64,000 nucleotides of DNA from JAVBMJ01 sp031551275. GTDB lineage: Bacteria > Bacteroidota > Bacteroidia > Bacteroidales > Rikenellaceae. Of this stretch, positions 15,712-24,501 are shown in pieces. The first letter of the stretch is position 1, and each line of letters starts with the position of its first letter. A program made the position numbers and the translations under genes. The stretch is taken from NCBI GenBank assembly GCA_031551275.1, contig JAVBNX010000007.1:248001-312000 (forward strand), given 5' to 3'. The notes under the pieces were generated by a model. It saw nothing but the letters and a program-made list of their open reading frames with translations, had not been told where the DNA came from and made no database searches.

Positions 15712-18339
15712 TTAAATGCCTAATCGTTGCTTCAGTGCCGATATTTTGGCCTCGGCGTCGTGTTTCTTGGCCAACTCGTTGTCGACCACTTTCTGGGGCG
15801 CGCCGGCCATGAAGCGCTCGTTGCTGAGTTTGGACATGACCGACTGGAGGAAGCCCTCGTAGTATTTCAGCTCCTCGCGGGCCTTGGCGGTCTCGGCCTC
15901 GGCATCGACCTTGTTGCCCAGCGGGATGAAGTATTGCGTGGTCTTCACGATGAAGGCGGCCCAGGCGGGGTCCTTCTCCACGACAGGGGTAACCTGCAAA
16001 ATTCCCGCCATCTTTTCGATTACCGGGTTGAAGGCGGGCTTGTAGTTCTCGTCGGGGATTACATGGAAGGGCAGGGGCTCGCGCATGGGGATGTTGTGCT
16101 CCTTGCGGATGGTCCGGATGGCGGAGATCGCCTGTTGGACCAGCTCGAAGTCCGCCGTCAGGGCCTCGCCCGCGGCGATGGCGGCGGGGTCGGCTAACGG
16201 CTGCGGCATGGGGCTGACCATGATGCTCGTGCCGTTTCGCGGGGAGAGCGATTGCCAGATCTCCTCGGTAATAAAGGGCATAAAGGGGTGGAGCAGGCGC
16301 AGAAGGCTGTCGAAGGTGCCCATGGTGGCGTCCAAAGTGGCCTGGTCGATGGGTTGCTGGTAGGGGGGCTTGACCATCTCGAGGTACCAGGCCGAGAAGT
16401 CGTCCCAGAAGAGTTTGTAGAGGGTCATCAGGGCCTCCGAGATGCGGTAGGACGACATCTCCTCGTCGGCCTTGGCGATGGCCTGCGAGAGGCGGGCCTC
16501 CATCCATTGGATCGCGATGCGGGCGCTCTCGGGCTGTTGGGCCTGTTGGCTGACCTCCCAGCCCTGGACCAGTTTGGCGGCGTTGAAGATCTTGTTGCAG
16601 AAGCCGCGGCCCTGCTCGCACAGCGAGTCGTCGTAGGGCAGGTCGTTGCCCGCGGGGGAGGTAAAGAGCATGCCCAAACGCACGCTGTCGGCGCCGTACT
16701 GGGCGATCAAATCCAACGGGTCGGGGGAGTTGCCCAGCGATTTGGACATCTTGCGGCCCAGCTTGTCGCGCACGATGCCCGTCAGGTAGACGTTTTTGAA
16801 GGGCTCCTGGCCGCGGTATTCGTAGCCGGCGATGATCATGCGCGCGACCCAGAAGAACAAAATCTCGGGGGCGGTGACCAGGTCGTCGGTCGGGTAGTAG
16901 TAATTAACTTGTTCGTTGCCGGGGTGGCGGATGCCGTCGAAGACCGAGATCGGCCAGAGCCACGACGAGAACCAGGTGTCCAACACGTCGGGGTCCTGGC
17001 GGAGTTGGTCCAAAGTCACGCCGGGGATCTTTTGTTGCGCCAGTCGCAGGGCTTCGGCCGCCGTCTCAGCCACCACGTAGCCCCCGCCGGGGAGGTACCA
17101 CGCCGGGATGCGCTGGCCCCACCACAATTGGCGGGAGATGCACCAGTCCTTGACGTTCTCCATCCAGTGGCGGTAGGTGTTTTTGAATTTGGCCGGGATC
17201 AGTTTAATAGTATCGTCCATTACGGCGCTCAGGGCCGGTTTGGAGAGCTCCTCCATCGACAAAAACCACTGCATGGAGAGCTTCGGCTCGATGGCCACGT
17301 TGGTGCGCTCGGAGTAGCCGACTTTGTTGACGTAGTCCTCGACCTTTTCCAGCAGGCCCGCCTTTTCGAGGTCCTGCTCGATCACGCGGCGCACTTCGAA
17401 GCGGTCCATACCGACGTAGAGGATGCCCTTTTCATTGATCGTGCCGTTGTCGTTGAAGATGTCGATCGTCTCCAGGCCGTACTTCTCGCCGAGCATGTAG
17501 TCGTTCACGTCGTGGGCGGGGGTAACTTTCAGCGCGCCCGTGCCGAACTCGATCTCCACGTAGGGGTCCATGATGACCGGGACGGGGCGGTCGATCAACG
17601 GGACGATCACTTTTTTGCCTTTCAAATCGGCGTAGCGGGGGTCGTCGGGGTGGACGCAAAGGGCCGTATCGCCCAGGATCGTCTCGGGGCGGGTGGTGGC
17701 GACCACCACGTATTTATCGCTGCCCTCGACACGATAGCGCAGGTAGTAGAGCTTGCCTTTGCTCTCCTTGTAGTTGACCTCCTCGTCGCTAAGGGCGGTC
17801 AAGGCGGCGGGGTCCCAGTTGACCATGCGCACGCCCCTGTATATCTTGCCTTTGTTGTAGAGGTCGACGAAGACTTTGATCACGCCCTCGCTCATGCTGT
17901 CGTCCATCGTGAAGCAGGTGCGGTCCCAGTCGCAGGAGGCGCCTAACTTCTTGAGCTGTTCGAGGATGATGCCGCCGTGCTTCTCCTTCCACTCCCAGGC
18001 GTGCTTCAAAAACTCCTCGCGGGTGAGGTCCGACTTGTCGATGCCCTCGGCCTTGAGCTTGGCCACCACCTTGGCCTCGGTCGCGATCGAGGCGTGGTCG
18101 GTGCCGGGGACCCAGCAGGCGTTCTTGCCCTGCATGCGGGCGCGGCGGACCAGGACGTCCTGGATCGTGTTGTTGAGCATATGGCCCATGTGGAGCACGC
18201 CCGTTACGTTGGGGGGCGGGATCACGATGGTATAGGGTTGGCGGTGGTCGGGTTGGGAGGAAAAATACCCCTTTTGCATCCAGTGGTCGTACCACTTTTG
18301 TTCGATCAGGGAGGGGTCGTACTTGTCGGATATGGACAT
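15712..18339 (-). CDS. valS: Valyl-tRNA synthetase
   Basis: 875 residues from MSISDKYDPSLIEQKW; a Met 12 codons upstream lies close to the promoter box and was not used. It charges tRNA-Val and edits mischarged threonine. Class I motifs are visible: HMGH at residues 50-53 and KMSKS around residue 530 in GRKMSKSLGNSPD. The editing domain lies between them. The C-terminal coiled coil characteristic of ValS covers about 805-875 (AREELKYYEGFLQSVMSKLS and on). The following reverse-strand gene (DUF5672) begins 35 bases after its stop. Confidence 0.98.
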   Translation of the reverse strand: MSISDKYDPSLIEQKWYDHWMQKGYFSSQPDHRQPYTIVIPPPNVTGVLHMGHMLNNTIQDVLVRRARMQGKNACWVPGTDHASIATEAKVVAKLKAEGIDKSDLTREEFLKHAWEWKEKHGGIILEQLKKLGASCDWDRTCFTMDDSMSEGVIKVFVDLYNKGKIYRGVRMVNWDPAALTALSDEEVNYKESKGKLYYLRYRVEGSDKYVVVATTRPETILGDTALCVHPDDPRYADLKGKKVIVPLIDRPVPVIMDPYVEIEFGTGALKVTPAHDVNDYMLGEKYGLETIDIFNDNGTINEKGILYVGMDRFEVRRVIEQDLEKAGLLEKVEDYVNKVGYSERTNVAIEPKLSMQWFLSMEELSKPALSAVMDDTIKLIPAKFKNTYRHWMENVKDWCISRQLWWGQRIPAWYLPGGGYVVAETAAEALRLAQQKIPGVTLDQLRQDPDVLDTWFSSWLWPISVFDGIRHPGNEQVNYYYPTDDLVTAPEILFFWVARMIIAGYEYRGQEPFKNVYLTGIVRDKLGRKMSKSLGNSPDPLDLIAQYGADSVRLGMLFTSPAGNDLPYDDSLCEQGRGFCNKIFNAAKLVQGWEVSQQAQQPESARIAIQWMEARLSQAIAKADEEMSSYRISEALMTLYKLFWDDFSAWYLEMVKPPYQQPIDQATLDATMGTFDSLLRLLHPFMPFITEEIWQSLSPRNGTSIMVSPMPQPLADPAAIAAGEALTADFELVQQAISAIRTIRKEHNIPMREPLPFHVIPDENYKPAFNPVIEKMAGILQVTPVVEKDPAWAAFIVKTTQYFIPLGNKVDAEAETAKAREELKYYEGFLQSVMSKLSNERFMAGAPQKVVDNELAKKHDAEAKISALKQRLGI

Positions 18340-18364
18340 TCTGGCAGTTTTTGCAATCAATTTG

Positions 18365-18372
18365 CAAAGATA
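18365..18372 (-). promoter_or_regulatory. -7 box of valS
   Basis: TATCTTTG on the reverse strand, 25 bases before the valS start. No clear -33 TTG is present at the normal distance. Confidence 0.6.
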
Positions 18373-18411
18373 CATTATTAATGCAAAATAATACTGTCAT
18401 TTTGTCCGTTT

Positions 18412-18443
18412 TTTGGACAATAGCACCACTTTTGCTATGTTTG
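18412..18443 (+). promoter_or_regulatory. Promoter of lon
   Basis: TTTG (18412-18415), 20 bases, TATGTTTG (18436-18443), divergent from the valS promoter. The leader carries a true Shine-Dalgarno-like AGGAGG about 7 bases before the lon ATG, rare in this window. Confidence 0.8.
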
Positions 18444-18466
18444 TAAGTTAAAGAGGAGGAAACCTT

Positions 18467-20899
18467 ATGAGTAAGAAGAAATATATTGCAGACCTGGAAG
18501 ACCTGTCCGGAATATCCGACATGATCGAAGGGCACCACCAGGTCATTCCCATCGTGTCGAGCGACGAGGGCGATCTGCCGTCCGATGTGGCCATTCCGCC
18601 CGTGTTGCCGATCCTGACGCTGAGGAGCTCGGTGTTGTTTCCCGGGTCGATCACACCCATTACCGTGGGACGCGAGCGCAGCATGCGTTTGGTCCGCGAG
18701 GTGGAGCACGGCAGCGGGATACTCGGCGCGGTGTTGCAGAAGGACGCCGATGTGGAGCAGCCCGGTCCGGAGGACATATACAAGGTCGGGACGGCGGCCA
18801 GGATACTGAAGATACTGGAGATGCCCAACGGCAATTTGACCGTGATCCTGCACGGGCTGGAGAAGATCGAGATCCGCGAGATGCTATCCTCGGAGCCCTA
18901 TTTCAAGGCTTCGGTGACCACGTTGCAGGACTCGACACCCGAGAAGAACAATCTGGAATTCAACGCGCTGGTCGATTCGATCAGGGACGTGGCGCTGTCG
19001 ATCATCAACACGTCGCCCAACATGCCCAAGGAGGCGTCGTTCGCCATCAAGAACATCGAGGGGCAGCGGGGGATCATCAACTTCATCTGCTCGAACATGG
19101 ACCTGGCCGACTCCGACAGGCAGCACCTTTTGGAGGCGCCCGGTTTGCTGGCGCGCGCCCGCAGGCTGTTGGAGATATTGGTGCGCGAGCAGCAGTTGAT
19201 GGAGCTCAAAAGCGAGATCCAGAGCAAGGTCAAGCAGGACTTGGACCAGCAGCAGAGGGAGTACTTTTTGCAGCAGCAGATACGCACCATCCAGGAGGAA
19301 CTGGGCGGCGACGGGACGGAGAACGACCTGGCGCAACTCCGCAAAAAGGCGAAGGCCAAGAAGTGGAGCAAGGAGGTGGGCGAGGTCTTCGAGAAAGAGG
19401 TCCAGAAGATGGAGCGCATGAACCCCGCCGTGGCCGAGTACTCGGTGCAGATGAACTATTTGCAGTTGATGCTCGAGCTGCCCTGGGACGAAACGACCAA
19501 GGACAACCTCGATCTGAAGCGGGCGCGCAAGCACCTGGACAACGACCACTTCGGTTTGGAGGAGGTCAAGGAGCGGATTTTGGAGCACCTGGCTGTGATC
19601 AAGCTCAAGGGCGACCTCAAATCCCCGATCCTGTGCCTCTACGGCCCTCCGGGGGTCGGCAAGACCTCGCTCGGCAAGTCGGTGGCGGATTCGCTGGGAC
19701 GCAAGTTCGGGCGCATATCGTTGGGCGGTTTGCACGACGAGGCGGAGATACGCGGGCACAGGCGGACCTACATCGGCGCTATGCCGGGGCGGATCATCCA
19801 GACCGTGCGCCGGTGCGGGGCCTCCAACCCGGTCATCATCTTAGACGAGGTGGACAAGGTGGTGGGCGCGACCAACCACGGGGACCCGTCGTCGGCGCTG
19901 CTCGAAGTGCTCGACCCCGAACAGAACACGACTTTCCATGACAACTACCTCGATCTGGAATATGACCTGAGCAAGGTGCTCTTCATCGCTACGGCGAACA
20001 ACATCCAGACCATCAACCCCGCGTTGAGGGATAGGATGGAGATGATCAACATTCCGGGGTATATCCTCGAGGATAAGATCGAGATCGCCGTCAAGCACCT
20101 TATACCCAAGCAGCTCGAGGCGCACGGGATCGATCCGGAGAAGATGAAGCTCTCGCGGCCCGTGGTCCAGAAGATCATCTCGGAGTACACCCGCGAGTCG
20201 GGCGTGCGCACCCTGGACAAGCAGTTGGCCAAGATCGCGCGCCACAGGGCCAAGCAGATCGGGTTCAACGAAGAATTCGCTCCCGAGCTGACCGTGGCCG
20301 ATATCGAAAAGATCCTCGGCGTGCCCAAGTACATGAACGAGCAGTACGAGATCGGCGGGATGGTCGGTGTGGTAACCGGGCTGGCCTGGACCGAGGTGGG
20401 GGGCGATATCCTCTATGTGGAGTCGATATTGACTCCGGGTAAAGGAGCTTTGACCATGACCGGGAATCTGGGCGACGTGATGAAAGAGTCGGCCACCATC
20501 GCTTTCCAATGGCTCAAATCGCACGGCGAAGAGCTGGGCATCGACAGGGAGAAGCTCGAGAAGACGGACGTCCATATCCACGTGCCCGAGGGTGCCATAC
20601 CCAAGGACGGGCCCAGCGCCGGCGTGACCATGTTGACCTCGCTGGTTTCGACCTACACGGGGCGCAAGGTCAAAGAGCGGATCGCCATGACGGGCGAGAT
20701 CACCCTGCGGGGCCGCGTGATGCCTGTGGGCGGGATCAAGGAGAAGATCCTGGCCGCCAAACGGGCGGGGATCACGGAAATTATCCTCTGCGAGGAGAAT
20801 AAAAAAGATATTTCCGAGATCAACGAGGAGTATATCAAAGGTTTAACTTTCCACTATGTCAAGGACTGCAACCAACTTCTGAAACTGGCGTTGGAATAG
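18467..20899 (+). CDS. lon: ATP-dependent protease Lon
   Basis: 810 residues, full-length LonA. It degrades damaged and regulatory proteins in the cytoplasm. The N-terminal substrate-binding domain covers about 40-240, a coiled coil 240-300, Walker A GPPGVGKT at 393-400, and the C-terminal serine-lysine protease domain has Ser717 in PKDGPSAG and Lys760 in GGIKEK. AGGAGG precedes the ATG, and the gene ends at a strong hairpin. No HrcA/CIRCE-like site is visible upstream. Confidence 0.98.
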   Translation: MSKKKYIADLEDLSGISDMIEGHHQVIPIVSSDEGDLPSDVAIPPVLPILTLRSSVLFPGSITPITVGRERSMRLVREVEHGSGILGAVLQKDADVEQPGPEDIYKVGTAARILKILEMPNGNLTVILHGLEKIEIREMLSSEPYFKASVTTLQDSTPEKNNLEFNALVDSIRDVALSIINTSPNMPKEASFAIKNIEGQRGIINFICSNMDLADSDRQHLLEAPGLLARARRLLEILVREQQLMELKSEIQSKVKQDLDQQQREYFLQQQIRTIQEELGGDGTENDLAQLRKKAKAKKWSKEVGEVFEKEVQKMERMNPAVAEYSVQMNYLQLMLELPWDETTKDNLDLKRARKHLDNDHFGLEEVKERILEHLAVIKLKGDLKSPILCLYGPPGVGKTSLGKSVADSLGRKFGRISLGGLHDEAEIRGHRRTYIGAMPGRIIQTVRRCGASNPVIILDEVDKVVGATNHGDPSSALLEVLDPEQNTTFHDNYLDLEYDLSKVLFIATANNIQTINPALRDRMEMINIPGYILEDKIEIAVKHLIPKQLEAHGIDPEKMKLSRPVVQKIISEYTRESGVRTLDKQLAKIARHRAKQIGFNEEFAPELTVADIEKILGVPKYMNEQYEIGGMVGVVTGLAWTEVGGDILYVESILTPGKGALTMTGNLGDVMKESATIAFQWLKSHGEELGIDREKLEKTDVHIHVPEGAIPKDGPSAGVTMLTSLVSTYTGRKVKERIAMTGEITLRGRVMPVGGIKEKILAAKRAGITEIILCEENKKDISEINEEYIKGLTFHYVKDCNQLLKLALE

Positions 20900-20916
20900 T
20901 TTCTGGCATCTTTTTG

Positions 20917-20957
20917 AATCGCAATCACTTAACTTATCAAGTGGTTGCGATTTTTTT
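20917..20957 (+). terminator. Intrinsic terminator of lon
   Basis: Stem ATCGCAATCACTT/AAGTGGTTGCGAT with one wobble pair, loop AACTTATC, followed by seven T. Confidence 0.85.
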
Positions 20958-20972
20958 CCTACCTTCGCAGGT

Positions 20973-21812
20973 ATGAACGACATCAGGACATTCGAGTTTA
21001 AGGAGTCGCCGATAGGGATCGAGGTAAAGGACTTGCGCTTTGTCAGGGAGCTGCCCAAACTGCTCGGCAACCCCCACAAGGCGACCTTTTACCAGATCGT
21101 GTGGCTGACTGGCGGCAAGGCCCTCTTTCGCATCGATTTCAGGGACATTCCGGTCAAGGCGAATGAAGTGCTGATCATCTCTGCCGGGCAGGTCTGCCAG
21201 TTCGATACAAAATCTGACTACTCCGGTAGGATGATCCTGTTCATGGGATCATTCTTTACTGTTACAGACCTGGATTCCAATTTCCTGCACACGGCCGAGA
21301 TGCTCAATCCGGGGCATCTGAACAAGACCGTGGCCGTTTGCCCGCAGTCCATGGGCAATCTGGTCGAACTGTTGGACGAAGAGTTGAAGCAACCCGCCGA
21401 TTCATTCCAGGCCGGGATCGCCCAGAACTACCTGCGGATCATCCTGCTCCAGTCCGAACGGCAACTCAAGGCCGCTTATCCCCCTGTGTTGAATACTGTC
21501 GGCCGCAAATTCTATAACGCCGTCGAACTGCATTTCCGGGAGAACCGCAACACGGAGTATTATGTGCAGCTTCTGGGAATCAACGAGAAAGTCCTCTCCA
21601 AAGAGGTCAAAACCCTGACCGGCAAAACGCCGAAAGTGTATATCGACTCGCGCACGATACTCGAAGCGCAGCGAATGCTCTCGTACAGCGACCTTTCGGC
21701 CAAGGAGATAGGTTTCGATCTGGGTTTCGACGAGCCGACCAATTTCGCCAAATACTTCCGCAGGGCAACCGGCATGACCCCGGCACAGTTCCGGGACTCG
21801 ACAAGACGGTAG
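20973..21812 (+). CDS. AraC-family transcriptional regulator
   Basis: 279 residues. The C-terminal 100 residues are the two-helix-turn-helix AraC domain, with LSAKEIGFDLGFDEPTNFAKYF and the signature end ATGMTPAQFR. The N-terminal half is cupin-like and poorly conserved (QIVWLTGGKALFRI, then QVCQFDTKSDYSGRM), suggesting a small-molecule sensor. It is followed after 122 bases by an NAD(P)-binding protein in the same direction, a common pair in Bacteroidota where the regulator controls a redox or stress enzyme; that link is inference. A degenerate -7 (TACCTTCG) sits about 7 bases before the ATG, implying a very short leader. Confidence 0.9.
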   Translation: MNDIRTFEFKESPIGIEVKDLRFVRELPKLLGNPHKATFYQIVWLTGGKALFRIDFRDIPVKANEVLIISAGQVCQFDTKSDYSGRMILFMGSFFTVTDLDSNFLHTAEMLNPGHLNKTVAVCPQSMGNLVELLDEELKQPADSFQAGIAQNYLRIILLQSERQLKAAYPPVLNTVGRKFYNAVELHFRENRNTEYYVQLLGINEKVLSKEVKTLTGKTPKVYIDSRTILEAQRMLSYSDLSAKEIGFDLGFDEPTNFAKYFRRATGMTPAQFRDSTRR

Positions 21813-21875
21813 GGCGTGGCGGAGATTTACCATTATTGGGCGCCGATATATAATCGCTGCGCGGAGCTGTGGCTG

Positions 21876-21883
21876 TACTTTTG
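21876..21883 (+). promoter_or_regulatory. -7 box of the NAD(P)-binding protein gene
   Basis: TACTTTTG fits TAnnTTTG, 51 bases before the start; the -33 box is not clear, which would fit an activator-dependent promoter (for example the adjacent AraC protein). Confidence 0.5.
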
Positions 21884-21934
21884 TATCGTGAGGTTGAAAG
21901 AAGCGAAACAGCATAACCATTAAAAAGTACAGAC

Positions 21935-22585
21935 ATGAAAAAGATCGTATTGATCGGAGCGAGCGGATTCGTAGGTTCCGCCATCCTGCACGAAGCACTC
22001 AACCGGGGCGTCAAGGTAACGGCGGTCGTCCGCAGCCCCGAAAGCATCAAAATCTCGAATCCCGGCCTGACCGTCGTCAAGGCCGACGCGTCCGACGCAG
22101 GCAAGGTCGCCGAAATTTGCAAGGGCGCGGACGCCGTGATCAGCGCCTACAATCCGGGGTGGACCAACCCGGACATCTACGAAGAAACGCTGAAAGTCTA
22201 CCCGCAGATCCTTGCCGGTGTGAAAAAATCGGGTGTTAAGCGCCTGCTGATCGTAGGCGGCGCAGGCACGCTGTTCGTTGCTCCCGGTTTGCGCGTGGTC
22301 GATTCGGGCGCTATTCCGGCCGAGATCATGGGCGGCGTGAAATCGCTCGGCGAGTTCTACCTGAATACGCTGATGGACGAAAAAGAGATCGACTGGGTTT
22401 TCTTCTCTCCGGCAGGTTCGCTCGAACCCGGCCAGCGCACGGGCGTCTACCGCCTCGGCAAAGACGATCTGATCCTGAGCGATAAGGGCGAGAGCAAAAT
22501 CTCGGTCCAGGACTACGCCAAGGCGATGGTGGATGAACTGGAGACCCCGCAGCACCACCGGGAACGATTCACTATCGGCTATTGA
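21935..22585 (+). CDS. NAD(P)-binding protein, NmrA/YwnB type
   Basis: 216 residues with a Rossmann fold of the atypical short-chain dehydrogenase group. The glycine-rich loop GASGFVGSAI (residues 8-17) and VVRSPESI shortly after are typical of NADP-binding NmrA-like proteins. The catalytic Tyr-x-x-x-Lys of classical SDRs is absent. Members include flavin reductases and redox sensors; the exact reaction cannot be told. Its last 14 bases overlap tail-to-tail with the EamA transporter gene. It probably depends on the upstream AraC regulator. Confidence 0.87.
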   Translation: MKKIVLIGASGFVGSAILHEALNRGVKVTAVVRSPESIKISNPGLTVVKADASDAGKVAEICKGADAVISAYNPGWTNPDIYEETLKVYPQILAGVKKSGVKRLLIVGGAGTLFVAPGLRVVDSGAIPAEIMGGVKSLGEFYLNTLMDEKEIDWVFFSPAGSLEPGQRTGVYRLGKDDLILSDKGESKISVQDYAKAMVDELETPQHHRERFTIGY

Positions 22586-23519
22586 TTGCGCGGGCTTGGC
22601 CCTGCAGGAGCTGTTCGCGTGATTTGGAGATCGTGACCACGTAGACTCCCGTGAAGATCAGAAGGGCGGCGGCCAGATTGGTCCAGCCCAGCGTGCCCAG
22701 GCCCAGGGCGACGGCGACAAGCGAGGTGACCAGCGGCTGGATGTAGTTATACATGCTCACGATCGTGGGGCGCAAAAGCCTCTGACCCACCGGGATAAGC
22801 AGGTAGCAGACGAAGGTGGCCAAAACGACCAGGTAAAGCGTCTCGCCCCAGTTGGCCAGGGTCAGAGCGCTGAAATCGGTGGCGGCGATGTCCCGGCGGC
22901 AGATAAAGGTCCCGGCGATGATGGCGTACAGGAACATCCACTTCATCAGCGTGACGGGGTGGTAGCGGCGGATCAACGGGCGGAAGGCCGAGAGGTAGAC
23001 CGCGTAGGAGGTCGTGCTCAGCAGGCAGAGCATATTGCCCTTCATCGAGGCGACCGTGCTGTGGTGGGAGCCCTCCAGGATCAGCCAGACGGCGCCCGCG
23101 CAGCCCAACAACACGCCGCCCACCTTTTTAAAGGTGATCGGCTCGCGCAGGAACAAAGCGGCCAGAAGCATGGTGATGATCGGGACGATGGTCGAGATGA
23201 TCGAGGCGTCGACCGGGGAGGTCAGCGTCAGGCCCACGAGAAAGGCGATCTGGTTGAGGATCAGGCCGAAAAAAGAGGCGAGGCCCAGCAGGCCCAGGTC
23301 TTTCCACGATACTTTTTCGCGGGGCAGGAACAGCGAGGCGGTCCAGAAAAGGAGGAAGCCGCCCGAAAAACGCAGGAAATTAAGGGCCAAAGGGGAGAGC
23401 ACGCCGTCGCTAAGAAGGGATTTGGTCAGGGGGGTGTTGACCCCGAAGATCAAATTGGTCGCCAGAAGGGCGACGTGGCCTTTGAGGCTCTTATCGCTTA
23501 TTTTTGAGATCGTTCCCAA
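22572..23519 (-). CDS. EamA/DMT-family transporter
   Basis: About 315 residues from a proposed TTG start (23519). Two EamA repeats give ten predicted membrane helices; the first repeat begins HVALLATNLIFGVNTPLTKSL and the second near KKVGGVLLGCAGAVWLI...VYLSAFRPL. These carriers export metabolites such as amino acids or nucleotides; substrate unknown. The only upstream ATG (23573) lies beyond the -7 box TACCTTTG (23542-23549) of repeat copy B, so it would not be in the transcript; the TTG is 22 bases downstream of that box, the same distance at which the other two repeat copies place their ATG. Tail-to-tail overlap of 14 bases with the NmrA-like gene. Confidence 0.85.
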   Translation of the reverse strand: MGTISKISDKSLKGHVALLATNLIFGVNTPLTKSLLSDGVLSPLALNFLRFSGGFLLFWTASLFLPREKVSWKDLGLLGLASFFGLILNQIAFLVGLTLTSPVDASIISTIVPIITMLLAALFLREPITFKKVGGVLLGCAGAVWLILEGSHHSTVASMKGNMLCLLSTTSYAVYLSAFRPLIRRYHPVTLMKWMFLYAIIAGTFICRRDIAATDFSALTLANWGETLYLVVLATFVCYLLIPVGQRLLRPTIVSMYNYIQPLVTSLVAVALGLGTLGWTNLAAALLIFTGVYVVTISKSREQLLQGQARAINSR

Positions 23520-23541
23520 TTTTGTGGCCCGGAAGTTGGTG

Positions 23542-23627
23542 CAAAGGTAGCGAAAGCCGAGCGCAATTTTCAAGCTTGCTTGAAAAAATTGCCGAGGCGC
23601 ATCCTACTTTCGCCGAAGGCAAAGTAG
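23542..23627. repeat. Palindromic promoter repeat, copy B
   Basis: 86 bp between the EamA and mscL genes. Plus-strand order: CAAAGGTA, CGAAAGCCGAGCGCAAT, core TTCAAGCTTGCTTGAA, ATTGCCGAGGCGCA, CTTTCGCCGAAGGCAAAG. The core and its flanks GCAATTTTCAAGC/GCTTGAAAAAATTGC fold into a long hairpin. On the reverse strand TTG (23571-23573) and TACCTTTG (23542-23549) are 21 bases apart and form the EamA promoter. On the plus strand a weaker TACTTTCG (23605-23612) lies 22 bases after TTG. Confidence 0.85.
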
Positions 23628-23641
23628 ATTGAATAAATTAT

Positions 23642-23649
23642 TAACTTTG
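23642..23649 (+). promoter_or_regulatory. -7 box of mscL
   Basis: TAACTTTG, 21 bases before the mscL ATG and just outside repeat copy B. No good -33 box at the normal distance. Confidence 0.55.
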
Positions 23650-23670
23650 CATCAAATTAAATCTTACCCT

Positions 23671-24078
23671 ATGAGTTTTATTTCGGATTTCAAAAAGTTC
23701 GCCATGCGGGGCAATGTGGTCGATATGGCGGTCGGTATCATTATCGGGGGCGCGTTCGGCAAGATCGTCTCGTCGTTGGTCTCCGATATTATTATGCCCC
23801 CGATCGGGGTGCTGCTGAGCGGCGTGGATTTCTCGGAGCTGGCCATTACCATCAAGAAGGCTACCGATACCGCGGCGGCCGTGCAGATCCATTACGGGAC
23901 CTTTATCCAGACCATTATCGATTTTATCATCATCGCGCTGGCGATCTTCTCGATGATCCGGTTCATGAACCGGTTCCATGAGAAGAATGCGGCGGAGGCC
24001 GCAGCGGCTCCCCCCGCGCCGACCAAAGAGGAGCAGTTGCTTACCGAGATCCGCGATTTGCTCAAAGAAAAGAAGTAG
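23671..24078 (+). CDS. mscL: Large-conductance mechanosensitive channel MscL
   Basis: 135 residues from MSFISDFKKFAMRGNVVDMAVGIIIGGAFGKIV, the family N-terminus with its gate helix. It opens in the inner membrane under hypo-osmotic tension. Two membrane helices (about 15-45 and 80-100) flank a periplasmic loop; the C-terminal charged helix KEEQLLTEIRDLLKEKK forms the cytoplasmic bundle. An upstream in-frame Met was rejected because it falls in the promoter region. Confidence 0.96.
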   Translation: MSFISDFKKFAMRGNVVDMAVGIIIGGAFGKIVSSLVSDIIMPPIGVLLSGVDFSELAITIKKATDTAAAVQIHYGTFIQTIIDFIIIALAIFSMIRFMNRFHEKNAAEAAAAPPAPTKEEQLLTEIRDLLKEKK

Positions 24079-24096
24079 CCTGAAAGGTATGGCAAT

Positions 24097-24126
24097 AAAA
24101 AAGGGATGCGATTGCATCCCTTTTTT
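24097..24126. terminator. Bidirectional terminator between mscL and the histone-like gene
   Basis: GGGATGC/GCATCCC hairpin with loop GATT, flanked by a run of A on the left and T on the right, so it can end both convergent transcripts. Confidence 0.85.
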
Positions 24127-24143
24127 ATTGCGATCAGATCGGC

Positions 24144-24317
24144 TTACTTCGCAGCCTCAACGGATGCTTTGCGGAAGTCCTTCAAAAGCTTGGACAGCTC
24201 GAGAGCGGCTTTGCGGGCGCGGGTGCCGGCTGCCTTGTTGTTCTTGCTGAGTTGGAGGGAAGCGTTCTCCTGGAACAGGGCGATCTGCTCGTTGATTTGG
24301 TTGACTAACTTTTGCAT
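24144..24317 (-). CDS. Histone H1-like (Hc1-type) DNA-associated protein
   Basis: 57 residues, MQKLVNQINEQIALFQENAS at the start, followed by NNKAAGTRARKAALELSKLLKDFRKASVEAAK. The lysine/alanine-rich segment with NKAAGTRARKA and the FRKxSVxAAK end is the pattern of the small Bacteroidota Hc1/histone H1-like proteins. It probably forms one amphipathic helical hairpin and binds nucleic acid; this role is inferred from the family name rather than shown. Monocistronic, with its own promoter and a shared terminator. Short enough to be missed by length filters. Confidence 0.88.
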   Translation of the reverse strand: MQKLVNQINEQIALFQENASLQLSKNNKAAGTRARKAALELSKLLKDFRKASVEAAK

Positions 24318-24360
24318 GGTTTTTTAGTGTTAATATTTGTTAAACAAAGTTTTCTGAGGA

Positions 24361-24390
24361 CAAAGCTATGCAAAAATCGGTTATTCCAAA
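24361..24390 (-). promoter_or_regulatory. Promoter of the histone-like gene
   Basis: Reverse strand TTTG (24387-24390), 18 bases, TAGCTTTG (24361-24368), with a 43-base AT-rich leader. Confidence 0.65.
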
Positions 24391-24501
24391 CACTTTTCCA
24401 AATGTTTTTAAACATTTTTTCGATTTTTCGCCCTATTAAAGAGCGGTTTAGGCGCTTTTTTGTAAATTTTTCCGTAGGCGGCACTCCGGACGAGGCAATA
24501 T

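Noticed and set aside
16252..17946. 564-codon plus-strand frame opposite valS
   Set aside because: Antisense shadow of valS, no start signal or conserved motif.
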